A DNA stretch of 64,000 nt, from assembly GCA_029931535.1 (NCBI GenBank), contig JAQPZY010001418.1:499001-563000 (forward strand), given 5' to 3'. Positions within the stretch are counted from its first letter, which is position 1; each line of letters opens with the position of its first letter. Made by a program: the position numbers and the translations under genes. The DNA comes from Margaritifera margaritifera. Its lineage: Eukaryota > Mollusca > Bivalvia > Unionida > Margaritiferidae. The notes under the pieces are model-generated. The model was given only the letters and a program-made list of their open reading frames with translations, searched no databases and was not told the DNA's origin. Below, in pieces: positions 1 through 10,445 of this stretch.

Positions 1-39
1 CTTTAATATTTGTTTTTTTATGCCTTTTTAGAATACCCA

Positions 40-95
40 AGCTGTCTAGGAACCATAAAGCTAGGATTGTGTTGGTGTGCCGTTAAACCCTATTT
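40..95 (+). repeat. Possible SINE tail remnant
   Basis: The stretch GTGTTGGTGTGCCGTTAAAC resembles the 3' tails of the SINEs elsewhere in the window (GTGTTGAAAGTGCCATTAAA). No head or core is visible upstream, so this is at most a 5'-truncated remnant. Confidence 0.25.
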
Positions 96-177
96 CATAC
101 ATTAATACATGCATTTTTTTAAGGGGAGGTGATGGTGGTTTTGCGTGGTTCAACGCCATTTTCAGCACATGATAGGA

Positions 178-277
178 CATACATACATACATACATACAT
201 ACATACATACATACATACATACATACATACATACATACATACATACATACATACATACATACATACATACATACATA
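178..277. repeat. (ACAT)n microsatellite
   Basis: About 25 uninterrupted copies of the tetranucleotide ACAT. The period of four leaves several frames open on both strands, which creates spurious open frames of Tyr-Ile-His or Met-Tyr-Val-Cys repeats. Confidence 0.97.
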
Positions 278-440
278 GTGTTAATTCAAAGACTACTGAT
301 CATATATCATTTTATCTAAATAACACAAATGTTCACTGATCATCGAGTTTAAAGATACATATAGTAAGAGATAGCCGTATTAAATTAAAGTTTCATATAA
401 GAAACTAAATGATTGGAGTGTCATAATCATATACTGTCCA

Positions 441-451
441 TCCATCCTTCC

Positions 452-510
<59 letters not shown>

Positions 511-690
511 GATCGATAGATCTATCTGTCTATCTATCTATCTATCTATCTATCTGTTTATCTATATATCTTTCTATCTATCTATCTATCTATATATATA
601 TATATATCTATCGATCGATCGATCGATCGATCGATCGATCGATCGATAGATCGATCTATCTATATGTTTATCTATATATCTTTCTATCTA

Positions 691-743
<53 letters not shown>

Positions 744-762
744 CTATATATCTATCTATCTA
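441..762. repeat. Compound (TCTA)n / (TCGA)n / (TA)n microsatellite
   Basis: A 320-bp compound array, mainly TCTA. A self-complementary block of ATCG repeats (about 611-648) and a short TA run lie in the middle. The ATCG block probably arose from TCTA by a substitution that spread along the array, since isolated GATCGATAGATC motifs also occur near 511-522. The block is a perfect palindrome and could fold into a cruciform. Confidence 0.95.
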
Positions 763-1810
763 TTTCTTTGTTACATATAAAATACGCATATATGATCATA
801 TACGGTCCTCTTTCTCCGTACTCTTCTCTGTACATCAACTGTCTCTCCGTTGCTTTCTATACATGTCTCCTAAATTTAGAATGTTGTTTTATTTTTGTTT
901 GGCATCAAGAATGTCATAAAATATGTTTAATAAAGTTAAAAGTATGCTTTTGAAAGAAATACCGATATATATGAATATAGCATGCATATTCACATTTATT
1001 GTTATTTACAAGAGATATATTTGTAATAAATGTGTTTCATACAATTTAATAAATATATCTGATTTTCTGATTTGGCATGTCCTTAAAGATAACATTTTTC
1101 TACGAAATGAGCTCAGAAGAATGGTTTAAGTATTTGTATAGTTCCCAGTGGAACCAACTAATATGGTCCCGATTTCTTTTGCAGCATTTTTTGCATATCC
1201 AATACTGACATTCATTGGTATTATTTAGACAACTTTGGCTGACAATCATATTTAAAAAATCTACTTCATTAGAAAGTTCTAGGTACAATCTTACCAATCT
1301 GAGCGATAACAGCGACCTTCACTTTTGTTTTGCTTCCAAAATAATTTTTCTGATTTAGAAAATGAATGACTTTACCAAATGCTTCCTTTGGCGTTAAATC
1401 TTGATCTACCGTCTGATAAAGCTTAAACCTCACCTTTTAATTTTAGGAAGATTGGGCACAATACCAGATTTACTGAGTCTGAAAAATTATAACTTCTATC
1501 TTTACAAACGTGAAGTCTTGGCAGGTTTACCTGCTAATTGTTGCATGCGGTTAATTAAATTTCAGTTTAGTTTCTAATATATTGCTGCGAGCAGCTGCAA
1601 GACCCATGTGAAAGGAAATGAAGATGAAATTCCGAAATAACCTATTTCAAGGGTGCATGGAAGAAATACACAAGTCAAGAAAGTACGTCATGAAATATTG
1701 TTTAGTGCCACAGATGTTTAATCAAATCTTGTTTGAAATGACGTGTCAAAATAGCTTTTATTTCAATGTTTACTGGAGTCTACCAAGATGGCACGAGTTT
1801 CATCGACATT
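763..1810. other. AT-rich stretch without recognised features
   Basis: I see no repeat, splice-bounded exon or protein similarity here. The open frames are short and of low complexity. Confidence 0.5.
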
Positions 1811-2045
1811 GTGCCAGTAGCGTCCCGTGGGTCAGTGGTTCTTGCCGGGTCTTCCTCCATCAAATATACTGGCCGCCATGTACCACAGTGGTGTCAAACG
1901 TCCGGCCCGCCAGGCTCATTATTTATTATTATTATTATTATTATTTATATCAAATCTTGCCCGCCATATCAAATGAGTTTGACACCCATGGTCTATCGTG
2001 TGCTGAGAAATGGCGTTAAAACCACAAAACACACATCATCGACAT
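1811..2045 (+). repeat. SINE 3' part (family 3), split by a MITE
   Basis: Bases 1811-1885 match the second half of the SINE at 22341-22545. Shared landmarks are TGCCAGTAG, GGTCAGTGGTTCTT, TCTTCCTCCA and ACTGGCCGCCAT. The match stops at 1885, where a hAT-like MITE begins. After the MITE ends at 1990 the sequence resumes with a SINE-type tail (GGCGTTAAAACCACAAAACA, about 2012-2031). The simplest reading is one 5'-truncated SINE interrupted by a later insertion. The tRNA-like head is missing. Confidence 0.65.
1886..1990. mobile_element. hAT-like MITE, copy 1 (105 bp)
   Basis: The element has terminal inverted repeats: it starts CAGTGGTGTCAAAC and ends GTTTGACACCCATG. GGCCCGCC and a degenerate GCCCGCC lie just inside the ends, and a short ATT-rich middle lies between. 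CAGNGGTGTCAAAC-type ends are typical of hAT superfamily non-autonomous elements. It is related, in inverted orientation, to the element at 4509-4605. A clear 8-bp target duplication is not visible, so the host junction may have decayed. Confidence 0.65.
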
Positions 2046-2106
2046 TGATGGAATATTAGTTACACGGTCTTTTGGTGCTGTGTAAGGGACAGTACTCTGT
2101 CTTAAA

Positions 2107-2302
2107 TGCGGTAGCTCAGTTTGTGAAGCGTCGGTCTCGTAACCCAAGGGTCGCAGGTTCGTTGTTCGGTACCGCCCAGGCCAGCCAGGATCGTCTGTCT
2201 CGGTGTGTCACTGGAAAAGACACTTAGCTCCCATTTCCTTTGGATGATATAATCAATAAAGTGTTCAAAGTGTCGTTGAAACCAACAAAAATAAACAAAC
2301 TT
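2107..2302 (+). repeat. tRNA-derived SINE, family 1
   Basis: The tRNA-like head has an A-box-like GGTAGCTCAGTTTG and a B-box region near GCAGGTTCG that is disturbed by inserted bases. The central block (TGTGTCACTGGAAAAGACAC, then TTAGCTCCCATTTCC) and the tail (GTGTCGTTGAAACCAACAAA) match the copies at 4253, 37799, 50763 and 52040. The head is too decayed to fold as a working tRNA. Confidence 0.85.
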
Positions 2303-2445
2303 AATTTCATACCTTATGAAGCAAATTTGAAAAAAATACACAAAATATCAGGGTCCAGCGTCGTGTACATCCTGCAAAAAGACTGCATATAGAATGAATT
2401 ACAGCTCTTTCTTTTCTTTATTTCTCTCCAATTTTACCAATTATG

Positions 2446-3282
2446 GGTATATAATTTACTTTTACAATGTGGCAAGATATATAAATTCCCTGTACACTGT
2501 GGTAGGTTATATAGACGTACATGACGAAATTCGTCGCACACGTCTTTAATCCAAAATCTCTCTCTCTCTCGTGGCAGGTTATAGATATTCCATCTACAAT
2601 GCGGCACGGTATAGACATTCCCTGCACAATGTGGCAGGGTATAGACATTCCCTGCACAATGTGGCAGAATATAGACATTCCCTGCACAATGTGGCAGGGT
2701 ATAGACATTCCCTGTAAGATGTGACAGTTTATATAAATTTCTTTTACAATGTAGCAGAGTTTAGAAATTCCGTGTACAATGTCGCAGGATATAGACATTC
2801 CCTGTACAATGTGGCAGGGTATAGACTTTCCCTGTACAATGTGGCAGGGTATAGACTTTCCCAACACAATGTGGCAGGGTATACAAATTCCTTAAACAAT
2901 GAAGCAGGGTATAGAAATTCCCTGTACAATGTCGCAGGATATAGACACTCCCTGTACAATGTGGCAGGGTATAGACTTTCCCTGTACAATGTGGCAGGGT
3001 ATACAAATTCCTTAAACAATGAAGCAGGCTACAGAAATTCCCTGTACAGTGTGGTGATGTATAGACATTCCTGGTACAATTTGGCAGGGTATAGATTTTC
3101 CTTGTACAATGTAGCAGTGTATATACATTCCTTGTACAAAGTGACAGGGAATCTAAATTCCTTGTCCAGTGTGGCAAGGTATAGACATTCCCTGTACAAG
3201 GTGACAGGGTATAGAAAATCTTTGTACAATGTGTCAAGCTATAGACATTCCCTGCACAATATGGCAGGGTATAGACATTCAT
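2446..3282. repeat. 30-bp minisatellite, about 25 copies, interrupted at 2512-2571
   Basis: The unit is roughly ATAGACATTCCCTGTACAAT followed by GTGGCAGGGT. Because 30 is a multiple of three, several frames stay open over hundreds of bases on both strands; these are not genes. A larger block is duplicated: the run of units beginning GTCGCAGGATATAGACATTC near 2782 recurs near 2932 in the same order (ending with the variant ATACAAATTCCTTAAACAAT) with one unit fewer. Units are more diverged at both ends. Confidence 0.95.
2512..2571. other. Imperfect palindrome plus (CT)n interrupting the minisatellite
   Basis: Within the 30-bp array lies a 33-bp imperfect palindrome with outer arms AGACGT / ACGTCT and inner arms GACGAA / TTCGTC, followed by TTAATCCAAAA and a CT run. 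The palindrome and about ten downstream bases recur almost unchanged at 45889-45932. This suggests a small inserted element rather than a diverged minisatellite unit. Confidence 0.55.
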
Positions 3283-3699
3283 ATGGGTGGAAGATTCGTG
3301 ATATCAGCTGACCCAGTCCTACGTCCGTTTAATTTACGATATTAAGTACAAGCCTTTCAGCAACTCAACTATAATAAATAACAACTACATATAACATATA
3401 ACAACGGAAATATCTATGAGTAACGATCACGTGAGACCAAAATTTAATGTTGCGTATCAATTTACCTTCGGAAATACGCAGGTAATGAAATAGAGGCCTC
3501 GAGAAATTATCTATTTTTAATTTAATTATTCTGCGCTTTGTAAATTTCTACAGACAAACAAATGTGTATAAATTTGAAGTTCATAACTTAGTTTATGGGA
3601 CAGAACTGCACATTTGGGGATCAATGTATATGATATGTCAGAAAAAATGGCACACATTCAGTGTCTATTGCCACTACATTATTCATTTAGTTTTCTTCA
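3283..3699. other. Stretch without recognised features
   Basis: AT-rich sequence between the minisatellite and the first copy of the duplication. I see no repeat or coding signal. Confidence 0.45.
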
Positions 3700-3911
3700 G
3701 AATTCCGCTCCGTGATACATGGAACCTAACATTTATGGCTATTTCAAACTAAACTCAGAAAATAATTTATTTTATTTGCTCGACAGATGTAACGGTGACG
3801 TACATTTCACATTTCAGTGACTCCTGTCTGGTTTTGATATGAGTGTTAGTATTTATCAGACAGTATGTATCAGGATAGATATATTTTAAGGTAGACAAAC
3901 TGACAATCTTG

Positions 3912-3912
<1 letters not shown>

Positions 3913-4004
<92 letters not shown>
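3913..4004. repeat. (TA)n microsatellite
   Basis: About 46 uninterrupted TA dinucleotides. The equivalent place in the second duplicate (near 6255) has no TA run. Confidence 0.97.
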
Positions 4005-4005
<1 letters not shown>

Positions 4006-4252
4006 CTGTTTTAAGGGATCTTATTTTTCGATGAATCTTCACTATCTCAAAGAACAAAATTTCAACCTAATTTTGATTTTACCTAGTCTCTACCAGAAAT
4101 TATTACAGCCGGACCTATTCCAGAAGGCAAATATTTATTAAACAACTCTTTCACGCCTATCTAATAAAAGGCACATACTTTTAATATTAGTCGCACCTGT
4201 TTTCCTATTTCTGTTTTAATTCGATTATCAATCCTTTTAAAAACGTATTACA

Positions 4253-4405
4253 GGGAGCCGAGGTAGCTCGATTGGTAGAGCGTCGGACTTGTAATCCCAG
4301 GGCAGCTTGGTGTGTCCTTGAGAAAGGCACTTAGCTCCCATTTCCTTGGCATCGTATAACCAATAATATGTTCAAAGTGCCGTTAAAACCAACAAAACCA
4401 AAACC
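4253..4405 (+). repeat. tRNA-derived SINE, family 1, with internal deletion
   Basis: The A-box is good (GGTAGCTCGATTGGTAGAGC). The sequence jumps from the anticodon-loop region (CTTGTAATCCC) almost straight to the central block (GTGTGTCCTTGAGAAAGGCA), so the B-box is deleted. The tail is GTGCCGTTAAAACCAACAAA. The flanks CCTTTTAAAAACGTATT (before) and CCCTTTCAAAATATTT (after) look like a diverged target-site duplication. The second duplicate has only one such stretch (near 6490) and no SINE, so it is an empty site. Confidence 0.88.
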
Positions 4406-4508
4406 CTTTCAAAATATTTCGAAGGCCACCCATGAACGTTGTTGAGAAGATAACAGATGTTATCAAAGCTAATATGACTTCTTGGTAACATAAGCCAAGG
4501 AAATTAGT

Positions 4509-4605
4509 CAAGGCTGTCTAACTCATTTGCTATGGCGGGCCAGATTTGATATAAATAATAATAATAAATAATGAGTCTGGCGGGCCCGTATGTTTGACAC
4601 CCCTG
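4509..4605. mobile_element. hAT-like MITE, copy 2 (97 bp)
   Basis: The right end GTTTGACACCCCTG is a clean CAGGGGTGTCAAAC terminal repeat. The left end CAAGGCTGTCTAACTC is a decayed version of it. The inside has GGCGGGCC, an AAT-rich middle and GGCGGGCCC. It is the inverted relative of 1886-1990. The second duplicate (near 6595-6615) reads straight through without it. Flanking GAAATTAG / GAATAGG might be a worn 8-bp target duplication, but this is weak. Confidence 0.75.
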
Positions 4606-4786
4606 GAATAGGTTGTCAGTCATGTCCATATTTTCGTTCGTCCGTTTGTTTGTTGGTTACTCGCAACTTAGTGCATGCATGTTGCTACTGTTGTGCCCGT
4701 GGATGGTTTTACTGGATTTAGTTTAAGTCAGTAAATATTTCGATCATGATTTAAATCTTATATAACTTCCACTATTGTTTGTATGC

Positions 4787-4788
<2 letters not shown>

Positions 4789-4817
<29 letters not shown>
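4789..4817. repeat. Poly-T tract
   Basis: An almost pure run of 28-29 T. It is absent from the matching place in the second duplicate (near 6795). Confidence 0.9.
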
Positions 4818-5182
4818 CTTTTTTCTCTAGCTTTATGTCTTCTTGTCTCTTTTCAACTGAACGCTCTATATGGAAGCATCCGTCTGTTATAAATAGGTGT
4901 CTCTGTTTATGTATTCAAAACATACAATGTTCTCCAAATAGGATGCTCTTGCGTTATTTTTTCTATAGCAAAATCACACAAATTTAAAGCAAAATCACAC
5001 AAATTTACGTTAGAAATGTTACATAATATGGGTTTCCACTAGACTAGCTTCCAATCCTTCATACTTCTTTTCTCTCTTGTATTTACAGGTGATGCTGATT
5101 GCAGGAGAGTGACTCGCGGTAGGGCAGATGAAGGAAAAGGGGAAATGAGCGGTAGGAGAAATTTAAAACAGAACAGAAATAA

Positions 5183-5412
5183 GTGAGAAATAACGCATAT
5201 GTATATGATCTCATGTAAAAAAAAAAACAATGCATATGTACATGATCTCAAGTGAAAAATAACTCATATGCACATAATTTCAAGTGAGAAATAACGCATA
5301 TGTACATGATCTCAAGTGACAAATAATGTATATGTACATGATCTCAAATGAGAAATAATGCATATGTACATGATCTCAAGTGAGAAATAATGTATATGTA
5401 CATGATCTCAAG
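5183..5412. repeat. 32-bp minisatellite, about 7 copies
   Basis: The unit is roughly GAGAAATAATGCATATGTAC followed by ATGATCTCAAGT. One unit holds an A-run insertion. The other duplicate has a single diverged unit in the same place (7142-7177), with alignable sequence on both sides. Confidence 0.93.
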
Positions 5413-5470
5413 ATGACAATTTTAAATTTCTTCTTGTACATTTTTTCCGCTTATGGATCATTGTACAATT

Positions 5471-5969
5471 TCTATAAAATCTCTTTTTCTTCACATTTTA
5501 AAAAATAAAATGTACATGACAAAGCTTCAGAATTTAGGAGGTTGATGAATTACAACTCAAAATTTTAATAGATTATAATTGTTCAGAATGATGATTAAGA
5601 TTACAGGTATATTATTACAGGTATATTATTATAAGTTTGATCACAATAAAACTCTGCTGCCAGTATTGATCTCAAAGATGTAAAATGTGTGTTACAGGTT
5701 GTTACATCGTAATCATATAGTTAAAGTGAATGTGTATTGGGTAAGGTTTTCATATTCGCCTTCTTTAAACGAATGAAATAATAAAAGCACAAGGTATATA
5801 ACAGACAGTTCAACGCCTCCCAGCCTCCCCGTACAAAAATGGCGCATGCAGCTGAGCTTTTAAGTTTATGCTAGCAATGACAAAAAAGTAATATATAACT
5901 ATAATGGTAAATTCAAATTTAGTCATTTTGTCATGACTCTAAGTGACTTATTGTTATAAATTTTTTTGT
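5471..5969. other. Unassigned AT-rich sequence between the duplicates
   Basis: It contains a short duplicated GGTATATTATTA (near 5605) but nothing else I can identify. Confidence 0.4.
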
Positions 5970-5974
5970 TTGTT

Positions 5975-6021
<47 letters not shown>

Positions 6022-6024
6022 TTT
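5970..6024. repeat. (TTTA)n microsatellite
   Basis: About 13 copies of TTTA immediately upstream of the second duplicate. It therefore sits at the duplication boundary. Confidence 0.93.
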
Positions 6025-7260
6025 GCGAATTTGCTCTGTGATGCATGGAATCTAACATTTGTGGTAATTTCGAATGGTACTCAAAAATTATACTCTTTGA
6101 ATGATTTAATTTGTTTTTGCTCTCCAATGGTAACAGTGACCTATATTTCACGTTTCATTGATTTGCGTTCAGTTTAGATAGGAATGTTACTATTTACCAG
6201 ATAGCATTTATTCAGATATATATTTCTTAAACGTTGATAAACTAACAACCTAGAAAGATTTTTGTCACCGCTTTATGGGCTTTTTCTTGTCAATGAAGTT
6301 TCAATATATCTAGAAAAAAAAACTTCAACCTAATCTTGATTTTACCTAGTCTCTACAAGAAATTAGTAACGCATGACTAATACCAGTGCGTCCAAAATGT
6401 ATTGAACAACTATTTCATGCCTACTTAATGAAAAACATATACCTTTAATATTCTTCACACCTATTTTCATATATCTGTTCTAACTTAATTTATCAATCCT
6501 TTAACAAAAAATTGCAAACGCCACAAACATCATTACTTAGAAAATAACAGATGCTACCAAAGCAAATGCAACTTCTTGAAAATATATTACCGTCAAGGAT
6601 GATGCTATGGGAACAGGTTGTATGTCATGTCCATCTTTTCGTTCGTCAGTTCGTTTCTCTGTTCGCCACAACTTCGTGTCTGTGTGTAGCTACCGTTGCA
6701 ACCCTGAGTGTTTATTTTACTGGATTTCGTTTTTAAGTTAGTAAATATTTTGATCATGACCTAAATCGTACATAATTCCTACAATTTGATGCATATTTCA
6801 GTTTTATGCCCCTTTTCGATGGAAAGCTATAAATGGACGCATCCTTCTTCTATGAATAACTGTCGCTTTTTATGCGTTCAAATCATATTACAGTTTCTGC
6901 AGTGTTTTTCTAATATTTTCTAAAGAGCGTTGCGGTAAAATAACCAAACTTTAAACTAGAAAGTTACATAAACTGGGTTTCCTCCAGACTGCCCACTAGT
7001 CCATTTGACGTCCCATTTCTTAACCATTTACAGGTGAGTTAGGTTGATATGAGTGACTCACGGAACGGCAGGAAAATGGACGAGGGCAAGGGGGGGGGGG
7101 GTGGAGGATAAAAGAAATGTGCAATGCATCAAATAGAAATAAATGAGACATAACACATAGGCATATGACCGTAATGGGAGGAAAAATCGAAATTTATTTT
7201 TATTCTTTTTTCTACTTAAAAACCATGATAACAATGTCAGTAGAGTCCAAGCATCCATTG
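6025..7260. repeat. Tandem duplication, copy 2 (empty-site reference)
   Basis: This partner of 3700-5470 keeps the same order of anchors but has no SINE, no MITE, no long (TA)n, no poly-T tract and one minisatellite unit instead of seven. It has its own 12-base G run near 7090. It serves as the ancestral-like state for each insertion in copy 1. Confidence 0.8.
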
Positions 7261-7953
7261 TGGACCAATTTTCAATACTCATGTTTGGTCCCAGCAACGG
7301 TTTAGTTATCAAGATTAATAGTTTTCAAAGCTAGACGATTTGACATTCTTTGAAAGTTTATACGAGTGTTTTATATTTTTTTATTTTTTTTTATTGCAAT
7401 CAGTTTTCTATATATTCAGGAGTAAATTCCACACCGAAGACTAGTTCTAATTTATTTTGGAAACGAGTACCGCATGAACTATAAAACTGCATCAAGTATT
7501 AACCTCTAATGTTTGGTTGAAAGCAATTCCCCGCCTCTATTATAAAACGCACGTGGCTTTATAATCTTTTACACAACTTTTCATTTTGGCTGTAATTGGA
7601 TTATTTACCTATTAATCTAAGTAATGCAGAGACCATCCATCAGCCACTAGGGGATTATGAAAGACTTCATTTGGAAACTAAATCACGAAGAGTCTTGGAT
7701 AATATATTGTCTACATCCCATTAATAGGGTATAGGGTGAACATGGCGTGAGTCATAACCATCTTTATAATAATTACTTATACATAGGTATTGTGTTAAAT
7801 ACTTTCATAAATAATAAAGAAACTTCATACTCTTTTGTAAAACGTCAAAGTAGATGTAGTGTGACATTTGCTATAGCTATGATATGCAACTTTCAGTTAA
7901 TAATATGCCACATTAAAAACCCAATCATGTTTTTTGGAAAGAATTATTAATTG

Positions 7954-7954
<1 letters not shown>
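7261..7954. other. Stretch without recognised features
   Basis: AT-rich and apparently unique. I see no repeat structure or convincing coding frame. Confidence 0.4.

Positions 7955-8042
<88 letters not shown>
7955..8042. repeat. (TA)n microsatellite
   Basis: About 44 TA dinucleotides without interruption. Confidence 0.97.
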
Positions 8043-8044
<2 letters not shown>

Positions 8045-8238
8045 ATATATGTTTATCCTTGCAATGTCAATACCTTACCTGTATGGAACTGAACAAAATA
8101 AAATAAAGAAATTCATCTGACCGTATTCTCGAAACCTTTTGAGACAAAATTTAAGCTGTAGCTTGAGTTCTTAAATTTGTGTAGCATATAATTCAGGCCA
8201 GGATGTGGTCAGAAGAATTTAACATTAAGGAATGTATT

Positions 8239-8459
8239 TACCATCTATACTCGCGTATAATCTGATACCAACTGCAAACTGCATAGATCTAGATCTGCCG
8301 TCGCATAATGTGTCGACAGATCTGGGTCTATGCAGTTTGTAAGGACTAATCAGTAGAACAAGCAACATAGACCCTGATCTGCCGGCGTATTATGCGACGG
8401 CAGATTAGGGTCTATGTTGTTTGCATTTGGACCCAGTTTATATGCGAGTGTATACGGTA
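8239..8459. mobile_element. Double-hairpin MITE, copy 1
   Basis: The terminal inverted repeats read about TACCATCTATACTCGCGTAT at the left and, reversed, TACCGTATACACTCGCATAT at the right. Inside are two long hairpins in tandem: arms at about 8274-8300 and 8314-8340, then 8362-8384 and 8398-8424. All four arms derive from one sequence around GCAAACTGCATAGACCCAGA and GATCTGCCGTCGCATAAT, so the outermost arms can also pair with each other. It has no coding capacity. The family is repeated at 9639-9848. The TA dinucleotide at both ends fits a Tc1/mariner-type target duplication, but the superfamily is not proven. Confidence 0.8.
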
Positions 8460-9638
8460 CTTGTTTTTGTTTTTACTTGTATAATTTTTATGAGAAGGTA
8501 TGATCCGCAGTTTTTGTTTTATGTTGATCGCTGTCACAGAACTAAATATAAGATTTTCATAACAAAGTGATGCTAACGCATTTCTGCAACGTAGATTTTT
8601 AACCTAGAACTGGAAAAGTCATACAACCTAGAAACAAAAATAAAATTTTCGTCTTATTGGTTGTTAATAAAGGAGCTACAAAACTTTGGATTTGAAATGT
8701 ACGCTTTTATTCTTTTATGTGTTTTATATGCATAAATTGTTTTCTGATTTATATTTGTGAACTGAAACTATGCTCATGTCGATCAATTAGATAATTGCTG
8801 CCAGAGTAACTTTGATAAATGTGCATCTGATTTGAACCATTAGACGATGCTTAACCCTTAACACTATTCGCTTTCCATGTAGATTTACAAATATAGAATA
8901 TGAAATGCAGTACCGTTTGCTAATATTGGCACTAGAACTTTGTCTGGTAGTCAGCGTGGACCATTTCGGAGCATGTGTGTAGTTTTGAAGACCGTTTGGC
9001 ACAAAATTTACATACCAGACTTAATTAGTTCCTGGAAAAAAAGTATTTTCTGAGACTAAAGTTTTGACAAATATGTTTGACAAATATGAATATATTTTTT
9101 TTCTTCTTGAACATTAGGCTGGTCAACCCACCTGAAACGTCTGAAAGTACATCCAGCATCATTAGGTTAGGTTCATTTTAGGATTGGTTTCAACAACTGT
9201 AATTGCTTATATATCTACATACCTATATGTTTATTCCCTGTTTCCTTTGAAATGCTTCCTGTCTTTTAATATACGAAATTTTTTACCTTGTTTTTCGGAT
9301 GTACTCGAAGTTTTGTAAAATGAATGTCATCTTTGGATCATTTTTGTATGTTTTGAGAAAGGACCTATATGAGTTAGACTCGAGTTAGAATTGTCCAATC
9401 CCATATTTGTTAATAAAATGACAATAAAATCTATTTAAAACAAAAAACAAAAACAATTAACTGTACTATTCAATAATGAAAATTAACAAAATCAGTGCAA
9501 ATCGTTAAAAGTCGAGTTATTAAAGATAAAGATGAAAATAAACCTCAGACAATTTCAAAACGAAAATAGTCTTCAGAATGTTTAAAAAAAAATGTATTGT
9601 TAAATTTGTTTAATTAAACGTTTTATTTTTTCAATATC
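8460..9638. other. Stretch without recognised features
   Basis: AT-rich sequence between the two double-hairpin MITEs. I identify no gene or repeat. Confidence 0.4.
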
Positions 9639-9848
9639 TACCGTATATACTCGCTTATAAGTAGATTCCAACTGCAAACTGCATAGACCCAGATCTGCCG
9701 TCGCATAATACGCGGGCAGATCTGGGTCTATGCGGTTTGCTAGGAGTAATCAGTAGAACAAACAACATGGACTCTGATAATGTTCCGGCATATCAGGGTC
9801 TATGTTGTTGTGCAGTTAGACTCGACTTATAAGCGAGTACATCCGGTA
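9639..9848. mobile_element. Double-hairpin MITE, copy 2
   Basis: It has the same architecture as 8239-8459 with better-preserved ends: TACCGTATATACTCGCTTAT at the left and, read in reverse complement, TACCGGATGTACTCGCTTAT at the right. The first hairpin is intact (arms about 9674-9700 and 9714-9740). The second is damaged by substitutions around TGTTCCGGCATA. A TA lies at each boundary. The same orientation and 1.4-kb spacing could reflect two insertions or a local duplication. Confidence 0.82.
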
Positions 9849-10445
9849 TAGTTTTTAATTTGATTGTTTTGTAATAAGATCTTTTTCATTAGTTGCTGTC
9901 AGTTCTAACCTTATGACGGCTTCCTGAAGGATACAGTAGAAAAGTTAAGTTTTGCACTGCGCATTCCCAAAACGATCATCTAGATCAATATAAAAGATAT
10001 GTGGTGTGAATTTACGCATAAAGCGTTAGAGCGGTTAGTTTACTCGTAATTCAAGATTGCGTCTGACATACGCAATGCGAAACTGTGTATGGTATAATTT
10101 GCATTTTTGTTTCTCAGACAGAAATGACAAAATTATCTTTCTAAATTGCACTGGTGTAAACATTTCATATTCTGCAATATTTCTCTCTGTCTCTTTCATT
10201 TCGATGCCTAAATATTTTCATACTTGAACTCTTTCCGCGTTGTTATTAACAATAAGCTTTCCAGAATATTTGCATTATTCCTCTTTACATTATTGCTTTT
10301 TCATTCCTTTCATTATTGATAGCATTTTATCAATATTATGATTTATCGATTTCCATAGATATATGAATACACGTAATATGTTTCTTTGCATAGGAAGTTT
10401 AGTAGCAAACATATATCTTCTCACTCTTTAAGGTCAACAATGTTA
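9849..10445. other. Stretch without recognised features
   Basis: AT-rich sequence with no identifiable element. Confidence 0.4.

Larger units (their letters stand above)
3700..5470. repeat. Tandem duplication, copy 1
   Basis: It aligns by eye in the same order with 6025-7260. Shared anchors are GTGATACATGG at 3713 with GTGATGCATGG at 6038, TTTTACCTAGTCTCTAC at 4077 with the same string near 6340, TTTTCGTTCGTC at 4630, GTAAATATTT at 4732, and TTTACAGGTGA near 5084 with the same string near 7029. This copy carries four things the other lacks: a (TA)n tract, a SINE, a hAT-like MITE and an expanded minisatellite. An old transposon present twice, rather than a segmental duplication, is the alternative. 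No coding frame survives in both copies. Confidence 0.8.

Noticed and set aside
2418..3311. Several open frames of 66-196 codons over the 30-bp array
   Set aside because: The 30-bp period keeps frames open on both strands at once; there are no start or splice signals and no synonymous bias.
5084..5094. TTTACAGGTGA conserved in both duplicates as a splice acceptor of an exon
   Set aside because: The sequence after it has no common open frame in the two copies, so conservation is explained by shared ancestry.
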